Part shown: positions 57,518 to 64,000 of the stretch, one piece after another
How positions within the stretch are numbered: the stretch's first letter is position 1
How the letters are laid out: every line of letters starts with the position of its first letter
NCBI RefSeq assembly: GCF_030694575.1
Contig: NZ_JAUYUS010000094.1
Coordinates: 48,451-112,450, forward strand
Direction: 5' to 3'
Source: Parvibaculum sp.
GTDB taxonomy: Bacteria; Pseudomonadota; Alphaproteobacteria; Parvibaculales; Parvibaculaceae
DNA length: 64,000 nucleotides
Position numbers and translations under genes: made by a program
The notes under the pieces: generated by a model
Databases searched by the model: none
Told to the model about the DNA's origin: nothing
The model's input: the letters and a program-made list of their open reading frames with translations, nothing else

Positions 57518-57978
57518 ACCCTCTTATCGACGTTCGCGTACAACGACTGCCGCATTCCGACGGGTTGCCGTTGCCGCGCTATGAAACATCCGGCGCGGCG
57601 GGCATGGATCTGATCGCGGCGCTGCCCGACGGCGAGCCGATGGTGCTGGCGCCCGGCGCGCGCGCGATGGTGCCGACGGGACTTGCGGTCGCGCTGCCGC
57701 AGGGCTTCGAGGCGCAGGTGCGGCCGCGCTCCGGCCTCGCGGCAAAGAACGGCGTTACCGTTCTCAATTCGCCGGGCACCATCGATTGCGACTATCGCGG
57801 CGAGGTGAAGGTGATCCTCATCAATCACGGGGCCGATGCCTTCACCATCGAACGCGGCACGCGGATCGCGCAGATGGTGGTGGCGCCGGTGACGCAGGCG
57901 CGTTTCGAGGAAGTCGGTACGCTGGACGAGACAGCGCGCGGCGCCGGCGGCTTCGGGTCGACGGGAACGAAGGGATAA
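57514..57978 (+). CDS. dut: dUTP diphosphatase
   Basis: A 154-residue trimeric dUTPase. Five conserved motifs are seen: [41 protein letters not shown] and the Gly-rich [10 protein letters not shown] tail. It prevents uracil incorporation in DNA. The start overlaps coaBC (ATGA), so both are translated from one mRNA. Confidence 0.96.
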   Translation: MNPLIDVRVQRLPHSDGLPLPRYETSGAAGMDLIAALPDGEPMVLAPGARAMVPTGLAVALPQGFEAQVRPRSGLAAKNGVTVLNSPGTIDCDYRGEVKVILINHGADAFTIERGTRIAQMVVAPVTQARFEEVGTLDETARGAGGFGSTGTKG

Positions 57979-57985
57979 TGGGGGC

Positions 57986-58435
57986 ATGCTGAGGCTTTCG
58001 AAAAAAACCTGGCTGGCGCTGGAAGCGGTGGTCGATGTGGCGATCAATGCGCGGCCGGACCCCGTGCAATCGAAAGAGATCACCAAGCGGCAGGGTATTC
58101 CGCAGCGCTATCTCGAACAGGTGATGCAGCAGCTCGTGCATGCGGGCATTCTGAAAGGCGTGCGCGGACCGCGCGGCGGCTATACGCTGGCACGCGAGCG
58201 CAGGCGCATTCCTGTCGGCGAAGTGGTGCGCGTGGTCGGCGCGATGGAAGCGTCGGATGAGCCCACGGCGTCGGCACCTTCGGAACTGGGCGAGCGCGTG
58301 ATCGCGCCCCTGTGGCAGGATGTGCAGCGCGAATTGATGGAGAAGCTCGACAACATCACCATCGAAGATCTGTGCCGAAAAGCGGAAGAAGCGGGCGTCG
58401 GCGCCTCGAAACCGACGGCGGACTTCATTATCTGA
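57986..58435 (+). CDS. Rrf2-family regulator
   Basis: A 149-residue winged-helix regulator. The DNA-binding segment is QSKEITKRQGIPQRYLEQVMQQL and the wing GVRGPRGGYTLARE. It lacks the three-cysteine cluster of iron-sulfur Rrf2 proteins; only one Cys is present. With cysK directly downstream it is more like CymR, a cysteine-sensing regulator. It begins 7 bp after dut. Confidence 0.88.
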   Translation: MLRLSKKTWLALEAVVDVAINARPDPVQSKEITKRQGIPQRYLEQVMQQLVHAGILKGVRGPRGGYTLARERRRIPVGEVVRVVGAMEASDEPTASAPSELGERVIAPLWQDVQRELMEKLDNITIEDLCRKAEEAGVGASKPTADFII

Positions 58436-58455
58436 TTTGGATCTGACTTGGACAG

Positions 58456-58476
58456 GCTTCGCTTCGGAAGCGAAGC
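58456..58476. promoter_or_regulatory. Hairpin between the Rrf2 gene and cysK
   Basis: GCTTCGCTTC and GAAGCGAAGC are separated by one base, in the 66-bp gap. The gap lacks a T-run. It could be an operator or a leader hairpin controlling cysK. Confidence 0.45.
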
Positions 58477-58501
58477 GTCACCAGAGGCCCGGGAGGCCAG
58501 C

Positions 58502-59458
58502 ATGACCGAGAAGAAGCCAGGACGCGGACGCATCTATAACAGCATCACGGAAACGATCGGCGACACCCCGCTGGTGCGGCTCAACCGCATGGCGAAGGAA
58601 GCGGGCGTCGTCGCAGACATCCTGCTGAAGCTCGAATTCTTCAATCCGCTTTCAAGCGTGAAGGACCGCATCGGCGTCGCGATGATCGAGGCGCTGGAGA
58701 AGCAGGGCAAGATCACCGACAACACCGTCATCATCGAGCCGACATCCGGCAACACGGGGATCGCGCTTGCCTTCGTGTGCGCGGCGAAGGGCTATCGTCT
58801 CATTCTCTGCATGCCGGAGAGCATGTCGATCGAACGGCGGAAGATGCTGGCGCTGCTCGGCGCGGAGCTTGAGCTGACGCCGAGGGAAAAAGGCATGAAA
58901 GGCGCCATCGCGCGCGCGGAAGAGCTGCTGACGCAGCATCCGAATTCGGTGATGCCGCAACAGTTCGACAATCCGGCGAATCCGGAAATTCACCGCAAGA
59001 CGACGGCGGAGGAAATCTGGAACGACACGGACGGCAAGGTGGATGTCGTGATTTCCGGCATCGGCACGGCGGGCACCTTTACCGGCGTCGGCTCCGTGCT
59101 GAAGGCGAAGAAGCCGAGCTTGAAGATGATTGCCATCGAACCGGAAGACAGCCCCATTCTTTCCGGCGGACAGCCGGGGCCGCACATGATCCAGGGGATC
59201 GGCGCCGGCTTCGTGCCGGGCAACCTCGACAAGTCGCTGATCGACGAGATCATCACCGTCGGCAACGAGACGGCGTTCGAATATTCGCGCAAGGCGGCGC
59301 GGATGGAAGGCATTGCCGGCGGCATCTCCTCGGGCGCGGCGATTGCCGTTGCGCTGGAAGTCGGCGCGCGGCCGGAGATGAAGGGCAAGACGATCGTCGC
59401 GATCATCCCTTCCTTTGCCGAACGCTATCTCTCGACGGCGCTGTTCGACGGTCTTTGA
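58502..59458 (+). CDS. cysK: Cysteine synthase
   Basis: A 318-residue PLP enzyme making cysteine from O-acetylserine and sulfide. The PLP lysine is in [10 protein letters not shown], the substrate loop is [11 protein letters not shown], and the phosphate loop is [10 protein letters not shown]. The ATG at 58502 is chosen since the upstream extension is non-coding. It lies behind the Rrf2 regulator in one operon. Confidence 0.95.
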   Translation: MTEKKPGRGRIYNSITETIGDTPLVRLNRMAKEAGVVADILLKLEFFNPLSSVKDRIGVAMIEALEKQGKITDNTVIIEPTSGNTGIALAFVCAAKGYRLILCMPESMSIERRKMLALLGAELELTPREKGMKGAIARAEELLTQHPNSVMPQQFDNPANPEIHRKTTAEEIWNDTDGKVDVVISGIGTAGTFTGVGSVLKAKKPSLKMIAIEPEDSPILSGGQPGPHMIQGIGAGFVPGNLDKSLIDEIITVGNETAFEYSRKAARMEGIAGGISSGAAIAVALEVGARPEMKGKTIVAIIPSFAERYLSTALFDGL

Positions 59459-59962
59459 TTATTTCGCGGTGCTGCCTTTCGGCGATGCAATGCCGGAGGG
59501 CAGCATTTCGCCCTGCGCGCCCGGGCCGAGTTCGGCCACGATGTCGCGGGCGCCGAAGGGCTCGCCGCATTCCGAACAGGTCTGAACCGCGTGCATGGCA
59601 TGGCCGCAAGATTTGTGGCGGCGGATGATGGGCGGACCTTCGGAGCCCGACATGTAAGCGTCGCCCCAATCGAGCAACGCCTGCAGGACGGGGTAAAGCG
59701 CGAGGCCTTTTTCGGTGAGGCGGTATTCCTCGCGGCGCGGACGCTCCTGATACGGAACTTTTTCGAGTACGCCAGCATCGCTCAGTTTCTTCAAGCGATC
59801 CGCCAGCACATGGCGCGCGATGCCGAGGCGCTGCTCGAATTCCTCGAAGCGGCGGACGCGCAGGAAACATTCGCGCAGCACGAGAAGCGTCCATCTGTCG
59901 CCAACGACGGAGAGCGTTCGGGCGAGCGAACATGGCTCCCGGTCGAGCTCTTCCCACCGCAT
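59459..59962 (-). CDS. HxlR-family regulator with C-terminal zinc-finger-like motif
   Basis: A 167-residue winged-helix regulator. It begins with a Cys in REPCSLARTLSVVGDRWT, the HxlR hallmark, and the recognition part is LGIARHVLADRLKKL. A C-terminal CGHAMHAVQTCSECGEPF region could bind zinc. AAGGAG precedes the ATG at 59962. Two similar palindromes lie in its promoter region. It abuts cysK tail to tail with no gap. Confidence 0.87.
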   Translation of the reverse strand: MRWEELDREPCSLARTLSVVGDRWTLLVLRECFLRVRRFEEFEQRLGIARHVLADRLKKLSDAGVLEKVPYQERPRREEYRLTEKGLALYPVLQALLDWGDAYMSGSEGPPIIRRHKSCGHAMHAVQTCSECGEPFGARDIVAELGPGAQGEMLPSGIASPKGSTAK

Positions 59963-60007
59963 GAAATCTCCTTTTCCGGCCCAAAAACATCCCATCATAG
60001 CTTGACA

Positions 60008-60024
60008 GGTTCCGTTTCGGAACC
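60008..60024. promoter_or_regulatory. Operator-like palindrome 1 (HxlR)
   Basis: GGTTCC, GTTTC, GGAACC. It shares GTTCCGTTT with palindrome 2 on the opposite strand. Confidence 0.65.
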
Positions 60025-60039
60025 CATTCTATCACTATA

Positions 60040-60056
60040 AGTTCAAAAACGGAACT
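60040..60056. promoter_or_regulatory. Operator-like palindrome 2 (HxlR)
   Basis: AGTTC, seven bases, GAACT. Its complement reads AGTTCCGTTTTTGAACT. The centres of the two palindromes are 32 bp apart, about three helical turns. Confidence 0.65.
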
Positions 60057-60063
60057 ATACCGA

Positions 60064-60092
60064 CTGTCATCGAACTGTCATGAAAATGTCAT
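60064..60092 (+). promoter_or_regulatory. Pho box before the SDR gene
   Basis: CTGTCAT, CGAA, CTGTCAT, GAAA, ATGTCAT. It is almost identical to the Pho box at 34410 before phaZ. It lies 45 bp before the SDR start. Confidence 0.85.
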
Positions 60093-60137
60093 GGATGGCG
60101 TCAAAGCGGTTCCGGACCCCCGAGCGGAGGACTGCGG

Positions 60138-60866
60138 ATGGGCGAGCGGAAAGCGGCAATCGTGATCGGAGCCGGCGACGCGACCGGCGGGGCCATCGCG
60201 AGACGATTCGCGAAGGGGGGATATGTCGCCTGCGTGACCAGGCGCTCGGAAGAAAAACTTATCCCCCTCCTCGATCAGATCAGATCCGACGGCGGCGAGG
60301 CGCGCGGCTTCGGATCGGACGCGCGGAAGGAGGAGGAGGTCGTCGAACTCTTCGCGACGGTGGAGCGCGAGGTGGGGCCCGTCGAGTTGATGGTCTTCAA
60401 TATCGGCGCCAATGTGAATTTCCCGATCCTCGAGATGACCGAGCGCGTCTACCGCAAGGTCTGGGAGATGGGGGCCTATTCCGGCTTCCTCACCGGACGC
60501 GAGGCGGCGCGCGTGATGGTGCCGAGGGGCAAGGGCACGATCATCTTTACCGGTGCGACGGCGAGCCTTCGCGGCGGCGCGGGCTTCAGCGCCTTTGCGG
60601 GTGCGAAATTCGCGTTGCGCGCGCTCGCCCAGAGCATGGCGCGGGAGCTGGGGCCGAAGGGTATCCATGTCGCGCATCCGATCATCGACGGCGCCATCGA
60701 CACGGCTTTCATCCGCGACAATTTTCCCGCGCGCTACACGTTGAAGGATGAGGACGGGATCTTGAATCCCGACCATATCGCCGAGATGTACTGGCAGCTC
60801 CACATGCAGCCGCGCGACGCCTGGACGCATGAACTCGACCTCAGGCCCTGGATGGAAACTTTCTGA
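60138..60866 (+). CDS. Atypical short-chain dehydrogenase/reductase
   Basis: A 242-residue SDR. The cofactor loop is VIGAGDATGGAIARRF; the Ser of ATAS is kept. At the catalytic Tyr position the sequence reads FAGAK, so Tyr is Phe (residue 153) while the Lys remains. The change is a single base (TTT). Activity as a dehydrogenase is doubtful unless another residue takes over. It lies behind a Pho box and begins an apparent operon with the isomerase gene. Confidence 0.82.
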   Translation: MGERKAAIVIGAGDATGGAIARRFAKGGYVACVTRRSEEKLIPLLDQIRSDGGEARGFGSDARKEEEVVELFATVEREVGPVELMVFNIGANVNFPILEMTERVYRKVWEMGAYSGFLTGREAARVMVPRGKGTIIFTGATASLRGGAGFSAFAGAKFALRALAQSMARELGPKGIHVAHPIIDGAIDTAFIRDNFPARYTLKDEDGILNPDHIAEMYWQLHMQPRDAWTHELDLRPWMETF

Positions 60867-60885
60867 ACACAAAGAGGGAACGAAC

Positions 60886-61488
60886 ATGACGAAGAAGGTG
60901 GAATTCCTTTTCGACTTCGGCAGTCCGAATGCCTATCTCGCCAGCAAGGCGCTGCCGGCGATCGAGCAACGCACGGGCGCGCGGTTTCAGTATGTGCCGG
61001 TGCTGCTGGGCGGCATCTTCAAGGCGACGGGGAACGTGTCGCCGGTGATCGCGGAAGCCGGCATCAAGAACAAGCCCGAATACGGGATGCTGGAAATCCA
61101 GCGCTTCATCAAGAAGCACGGGCTGACGAAATTCAAATTCAACTCGCATTTCCCGGTGAACACGCTGCAGATCATGCGCGGCGCGGTGGCGGCCGAGATG
61201 GATGGCGTGCTGCCGAAATATTTCGATGTGGTCGCGGCGGCGATGTGGGAAGACTCGAAGAAGATGGACGATGCGGATGTCATCAAGGCCGTTCTCGACG
61301 CGGGCGGCATCGACGGCGCGCATATTCTCGCGCGCATTCAGGAGCCGGATGTGAAGGCGAAGCTGGTGGCCAATACGGAGGACGCGGTCAATCGCGGCGC
61401 CTTCGGGATTCCGACTTTCTTCGTAGATGGCGAAATCTATTTCGGCAAGGACCGGTTGCGGGACGTGGAAGAAGCGATTGCGGGGTGA
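60886..61488 (+). CDS. 2-hydroxychromene-2-carboxylate isomerase family (DsbA-like)
   Basis: A 200-residue thioredoxin-fold GST-kappa/HCCA isomerase protein. It begins VEFLFDFGSPNAYLASKALP, with the conserved Ser of the HCCA active site, and ends with GIPTFFVDGEIYFGKDRL. Members isomerise glutathione-linked aromatic intermediates. It follows the SDR gene by 19 bp with a GAGGG site before the ATG. Confidence 0.88.
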   Translation: MTKKVEFLFDFGSPNAYLASKALPAIEQRTGARFQYVPVLLGGIFKATGNVSPVIAEAGIKNKPEYGMLEIQRFIKKHGLTKFKFNSHFPVNTLQIMRGAVAAEMDGVLPKYFDVVAAAMWEDSKKMDDADVIKAVLDAGGIDGAHILARIQEPDVKAKLVANTEDAVNRGAFGIPTFFVDGEIYFGKDRLRDVEEAIAG

Positions 61489-61502
61489 AGGATTTATTCC
61501 AT

Positions 61503-61581
61503 CGTCATTGCGAGAATGCAGGGGAAGCAATCCAGTCCTTCACCCGTGGTCCTGGATTGCTTCGCTGCGCTCGCAATGACG
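61503..61581. repeat. Nested palindromic intergenic element
   Basis: Outer arms CGTCATTGCGAG (61503) and CTCGCAATGACG (61570), inner arms GAAGCAATCCAG (61524) and CTGGATTGCTTC (61552). Such elements are common as interspersed repeats in alphaproteobacterial genomes. Confidence 0.85.
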
Positions 61582-61626
61582 GCGATGGAGAATGAGTTGC
61601 GGATTTATCCGAGGTTGATTCAGTGA

Positions 61627-61678
61627 CCCCTCCCCAAACCGCCTTTGGCGGTTTGACCCTCCCGCAGGGGGAGGGTGG
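61627..61678. repeat. Dispersed hairpin repeat, copy 3
   Basis: Same borders as copy 2, with a different inner palindrome, AAACCGCC/GGCGGTTT around TTT. It lies just before the thioesterase gene. Confidence 0.8.
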
Positions 61679-61705
61679 AAGAGAAGATGGAGTATTGCGA
61701 AGCCC

Positions 61706-62503
61706 ATGAATGCACCGACGACAGAGTTGAATCCCGTTTTCCGCCGCGATGGCGGGGTGTGGGCTGCGCGGCCGGAATCGCAGGGGCCGTTTGGCGGCAT
61801 GCATGGCGGCGCGGTGGCGGCGCTTGCCGTCGGCGAGATGGAAGCGATGGCGGGGACACGCGAACTCGGCGCGCTTGTCTCGGCCAATCTCTATCTGCTG
61901 AGGCCGCTGCCGCGCGAGGGGATTTCGAGCAAGGTGAGCGCGGTGCGCGAGGGCGGACGGATCGCCGTGTTCGAGAATGAATTATGGGCGGGCGGGAAGT
62001 TGCAGGCGAAGGCGAGCGCATGCTTCCAGAAGCCCGCAAGCATCGACGGGTTGCCGGGGGCGCCAACCGAAGTGCTGTTCGAGCCGGAGAATTTTTCCCG
62101 GTGGGAACGGCCGCCGGGTTTCAACAATTCGGGCAAGGATCACGGCTTTCTCGATCTCGTCGATATTCGCGACACGACACATGCGGACGGGACGCGAGCG
62201 AAATGGTTCCGGCTCAAGCATCCGTTCCACGACGTGCCGACACCCTTTTCGAATGCGATGGCGGTGGCCGATGTGTCGACGCTTTTCACGGTGACGGATG
62301 CGGGCGAGCGGCCCAACGCCGCCGGCTGGCCCAATGCCGACCTCTCGCTTCACCTGTCGCGCGTGCCGCTCGGCGAATGGATCGGCGTGGCGCAGCGGGG
62401 CTCGTGGCATGGCGACGGGCGCGGCATGACCGAGTCCGAGATTTTCGACGTTTATGGCCGCATCGGGCGGTCATGCCAGAGCGTGGTGCTGCTGCCGGTT
62501 TGA
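61706..62503 (+). CDS. Acyl-CoA thioesterase-like protein (double hot-dog fold)
   Basis: A 265-residue protein resembling TesB-type double hot-dog thioesterases. GPFGGMHGGAVAALAVGEME is the first hot-dog helix, and the C-terminal half ends AQRGSWHGDGRGMTESEIFDVYG. It hydrolyses acyl-CoA of unknown chain length. It follows two repeat elements and precedes a phasin gene on the opposite strand. Confidence 0.82.
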   Translation: MNAPTTELNPVFRRDGGVWAARPESQGPFGGMHGGAVAALAVGEMEAMAGTRELGALVSANLYLLRPLPREGISSKVSAVREGGRIAVFENELWAGGKLQAKASACFQKPASIDGLPGAPTEVLFEPENFSRWERPPGFNNSGKDHGFLDLVDIRDTTHADGTRAKWFRLKHPFHDVPTPFSNAMAVADVSTLFTVTDAGERPNAAGWPNADLSLHLSRVPLGEWIGVAQRGSWHGDGRGMTESEIFDVYGRIGRSCQSVVLLPV

Positions 62504-62519
62504 GCGCGCCGGCTGCAGC

Positions 62520-62837
62520 TCAGGCGGCGGACGCTTTCGTGGCGATCGGTTTCGAGAGGCGGCCGACCATTTCGTCGGTCATCTCCATCGCCAGTTCGCG
62601 AAGCCTGGCGGTTTCCTTCGCGTAGCTTTCGAAGGTGGACATCATGAAATCGCGCTGGAGGGCCAGCATGTCGGAAAGGCTCTCGGCCGCGAGCATGGCC
62701 TCGGCGGTGCCGGCATCGGCCTCGAAGCGCTGCTGGCCGAAGTCCAGAATTTCCTTGTTGATGATGGCGGCCTTCTCGGCAGCTGCAGCGGCCGAGGCGG
62801 CGAAGGCGTCCATTACGGTGCGGGGGTAGTCGGTCAT
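62520..62837 (-). CDS. Phasin-family protein
   Basis: A 105-residue helical, Ala/Glu-rich protein of the phasin 2 type. It begins MTDYPRTVMDAF and contains LALQRDFMMSTFESYAKE. Phasins coat PHA granules. It links functionally to phaZ 27 kb away. Confidence 0.78.
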   Translation of the reverse strand: MTDYPRTVMDAFAASAAAAAEKAAIINKEILDFGQQRFEADAGTAEAMLAAESLSDMLALQRDFMMSTFESYAKETARLRELAMEMTDEMVGRLSKPIATKASAA

Positions 62838-63029
62838 CTCGTCACCTCACTCATGAAGGGCATGAAACGGAGGGTGCTGTTGCGGGCGGCCCTCCGGGTT
62901 CCGGAGACGGCGGGGCATGGCCCCGCGCGACAGGAAGGATCATGCCCGATGAAGCGGGCAGCAATATGACAGGCGGCCGGATGGCCCGCATATTTTTTAG
63001 GCGGGCGGGGACGTGGTAAGACTGCGGCC

Positions 63030-63833
63030 ATGAAACTCAGCGACGACCAACTGACACGTTATGCGCGGCATATCGTGCTGAAGGAGATCGGCGGGCCGGG
63101 GCAGCAGAAGCTGCTGGCGGCGCGCGTGCTCATTATCGGCGCGGGGGGGCTCGGGAGCCCCTGCCTGATGTATCTGGCGGCGGCGGGCGTCGGCACGATC
63201 GGGATCATCGACAACGACACGGTTTCGCTTTCCAACCTGCAGCGGCAGATCGCGCATGGAACGGGCGATGTGGGCCGGGCGAAGACGGAGAGCGCGGCGG
63301 AAGCGGCGGCGCGGATCAACCCGGATGTGAAGGTGGTGCAGCACCGGGAGCGGCTGACGGCGGCGAACGCCATCGAGATCATTTCGCAATATGACCTGGT
63401 GGCCGACGGTTGCGACAATTTCGCGACACGGTTTCTGGTGAACGATGCGTGCTATTTCGCGAAGGTGCCGCTCGTCTCGGCCGCCGTCGGCCAGTTCGAG
63501 GGGCAGGTGGCGACCTTCCGCGCCTTCGAGCGCGATGCGGAGGGCAGGCCGAAACCGAATTACCGCGACTTCGTGGGCGCGACGCCGCCGCCGGGCTCGG
63601 TGCCGACCTGCGAGGAGGCGGGCGTGCTCGGCGCGCTGACGGGCGTCGTCGGATCGCTGCAGGCGCTGGAGGTTATCAAGGAAATCACCGGCGCGGGGGA
63701 AAGCCTCGCGGGGAAGCTGCTGATCTACGACGCGCTCGACACGCGGTTTCGCACCGTGAAGCTCAAATGGGACCCGAAGAATGCGCTGACGGGGGAGCGG
63801 CCGACGATCACGGATTTGTCGGCGCATGGCTAA
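63030..63833 (+). CDS. MoeB/ThiF-type adenylyltransferase
   Basis: A 267-residue E1-like ATP-dependent adenylyltransferase. The nucleotide loop is VLIIGAGGLGSPCLMYLAAAG, followed by DNDTVSLSNLQRQI and the catalytic DGCDNFATR. A single Cys lies in PTCEEAGVLG; the zinc-binding CxxC pairs of classical MoeB/ThiF are not complete. It adenylates the C-terminus of a MoaD- or ThiS-like sulfur carrier. Confidence 0.9.
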   Translation: MKLSDDQLTRYARHIVLKEIGGPGQQKLLAARVLIIGAGGLGSPCLMYLAAAGVGTIGIIDNDTVSLSNLQRQIAHGTGDVGRAKTESAAEAAARINPDVKVVQHRERLTAANAIEIISQYDLVADGCDNFATRFLVNDACYFAKVPLVSAAVGQFEGQVATFRAFERDAEGRPKPNYRDFVGATPPPGSVPTCEEAGVLGALTGVVGSLQALEVIKEITGAGESLAGKLLIYDALDTRFRTVKLKWDPKNALTGERPTITDLSAHG

Positions 63834-63840
63834 TTACAGA

Positions 63841-63881
63841 TGTCATCCCGGCACTTGTTGCCGGGATGACACTTATTTTTT
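63841..63881 (+). terminator. Terminator behind the MoeB/ThiF gene
   Basis: TGTCATCCCGGCA, loop CTTGT, TGCCGGGATGACA, then a short run of T. It could serve both convergent genes. Confidence 0.8.
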
Positions 63882-63920
63882 GTTCAGTATAGAGAATATT
63901 CCGGCGGGCCGCGAAGGGGC

Positions 63921-64000
63921 TTACATGATTGCGGGGATGACGCGGTCGGGCGGGCGGTGGCCGTCCATGAAGGTCTTGATGTTGACGATGACCTTGCCGC
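63921..64000 (-). CDS. C-terminal end of an unidentified gene (cut by window edge)
   Basis: The last 25 codons of a minus-strand gene, ending KTFMDGHRPPDRVIPAIM and a TAA stop. I do not recognise the family from so short a fragment. It converges with the MoeB/ThiF gene. Confidence 0.55.
   Translation of the reverse strand, partial: GKVIVNIKTFMDGHRPPDRVIPAIM

Overview
The window is 64 kb of high-GC alphaproteobacterial chromosome with almost complete coding coverage and no phage, transposase, CRISPR array or recognisable tRNA/rRNA gene. The gene content (RegB/RegA, MmcB, PHA depolymerase and phasin, a CYP153-type alkane hydroxylase, a second P450, a CtrA-type box, and rpsT-dnaA-dnaN-recF-gyrB near a likely replication origin) points to a lipid- or hydrocarbon-using alphaproteobacterium resembling Parvibaculum. 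The genus is inferred from gene content, not from a database search.

Layout. 1-4.9 kb: end of a zinc alcohol dehydrogenase, an MFS carrier, an alkylation-repair pair (Ada/AlkA fusion plus Ogt) and two small membrane proteins. 4.9-12.1 kb: dispersed biotin genes (bioD, bioF, bioB, bioA) interleaved with a PiuC-type dioxygenase, a Gly/Glu-repeat secreted protein and a GIY-YIG gene. 12.3-14.8 kb: ParA-like ATPase, SPOR protein and HAD hydrolase. 14.8-19.4 kb: P450, fatty-acid-hydroxylase-family protein and an RND/MMPL exporter. 20-25.6 kb: two paralogous ferritin-like diiron proteins flanking a CYP153 P450 and an Hsp70-like protein. 25.7-31.6 kb: phosphotransferase, mmcB, RegA/RegB, a metallo-hydrolase and an ankyrin protein. 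31.8-38.4 kb: SCO protein, leuA with a Leu-rich upstream ORF, phaZ behind opposed Pho boxes, a YgjP-type metalloprotein and a Bcr-type pump. 38.5-42.5 kb: PBP1A, an EF-hand protein and a TetR regulator. 42.5-51.3 kb: gyrB, clpP-like, recF, dnaN, dnaA, a rhodanese, a gene-free origin candidate and rpsT. 51.5-64 kb: enoyl-CoA hydratase, mutM, ubiE-ubiB, coaBC-dut, Rrf2-cysK, an HxlR regulator, a Pho-boxed SDR gene, HCCA isomerase, thioesterase, phasin and a MoeB/ThiF protein.

Most interesting system. At 19.8-25.7 kb one inverted-repeat operator (TGACG, 4 bp, CGTCA, usually flanked by A/T runs) occurs four times: once before each diiron gene and twice before the CYP153 gene. In all three promoters the operator proximal to the gene ends exactly 8 bp before a plausible -35 hexamer, which suggests one dedicated regulator. 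Both diiron proteins carry a complete two-fold Glu...Glu-x-x-His iron-ligand pattern, and both genes end in near-identical terminators. I infer an undescribed oxygenase regulon, probably for hydrocarbon or lipid substrates. The regulator and the electron-transfer partners are not in the window.

Other regulatory signals include Pho boxes at phaZ and at an SDR gene whose catalytic Tyr is Phe, paired HxlR-type operators, and a dispersed hairpin repeat whose inner stem differs between copies while remaining self-complementary.
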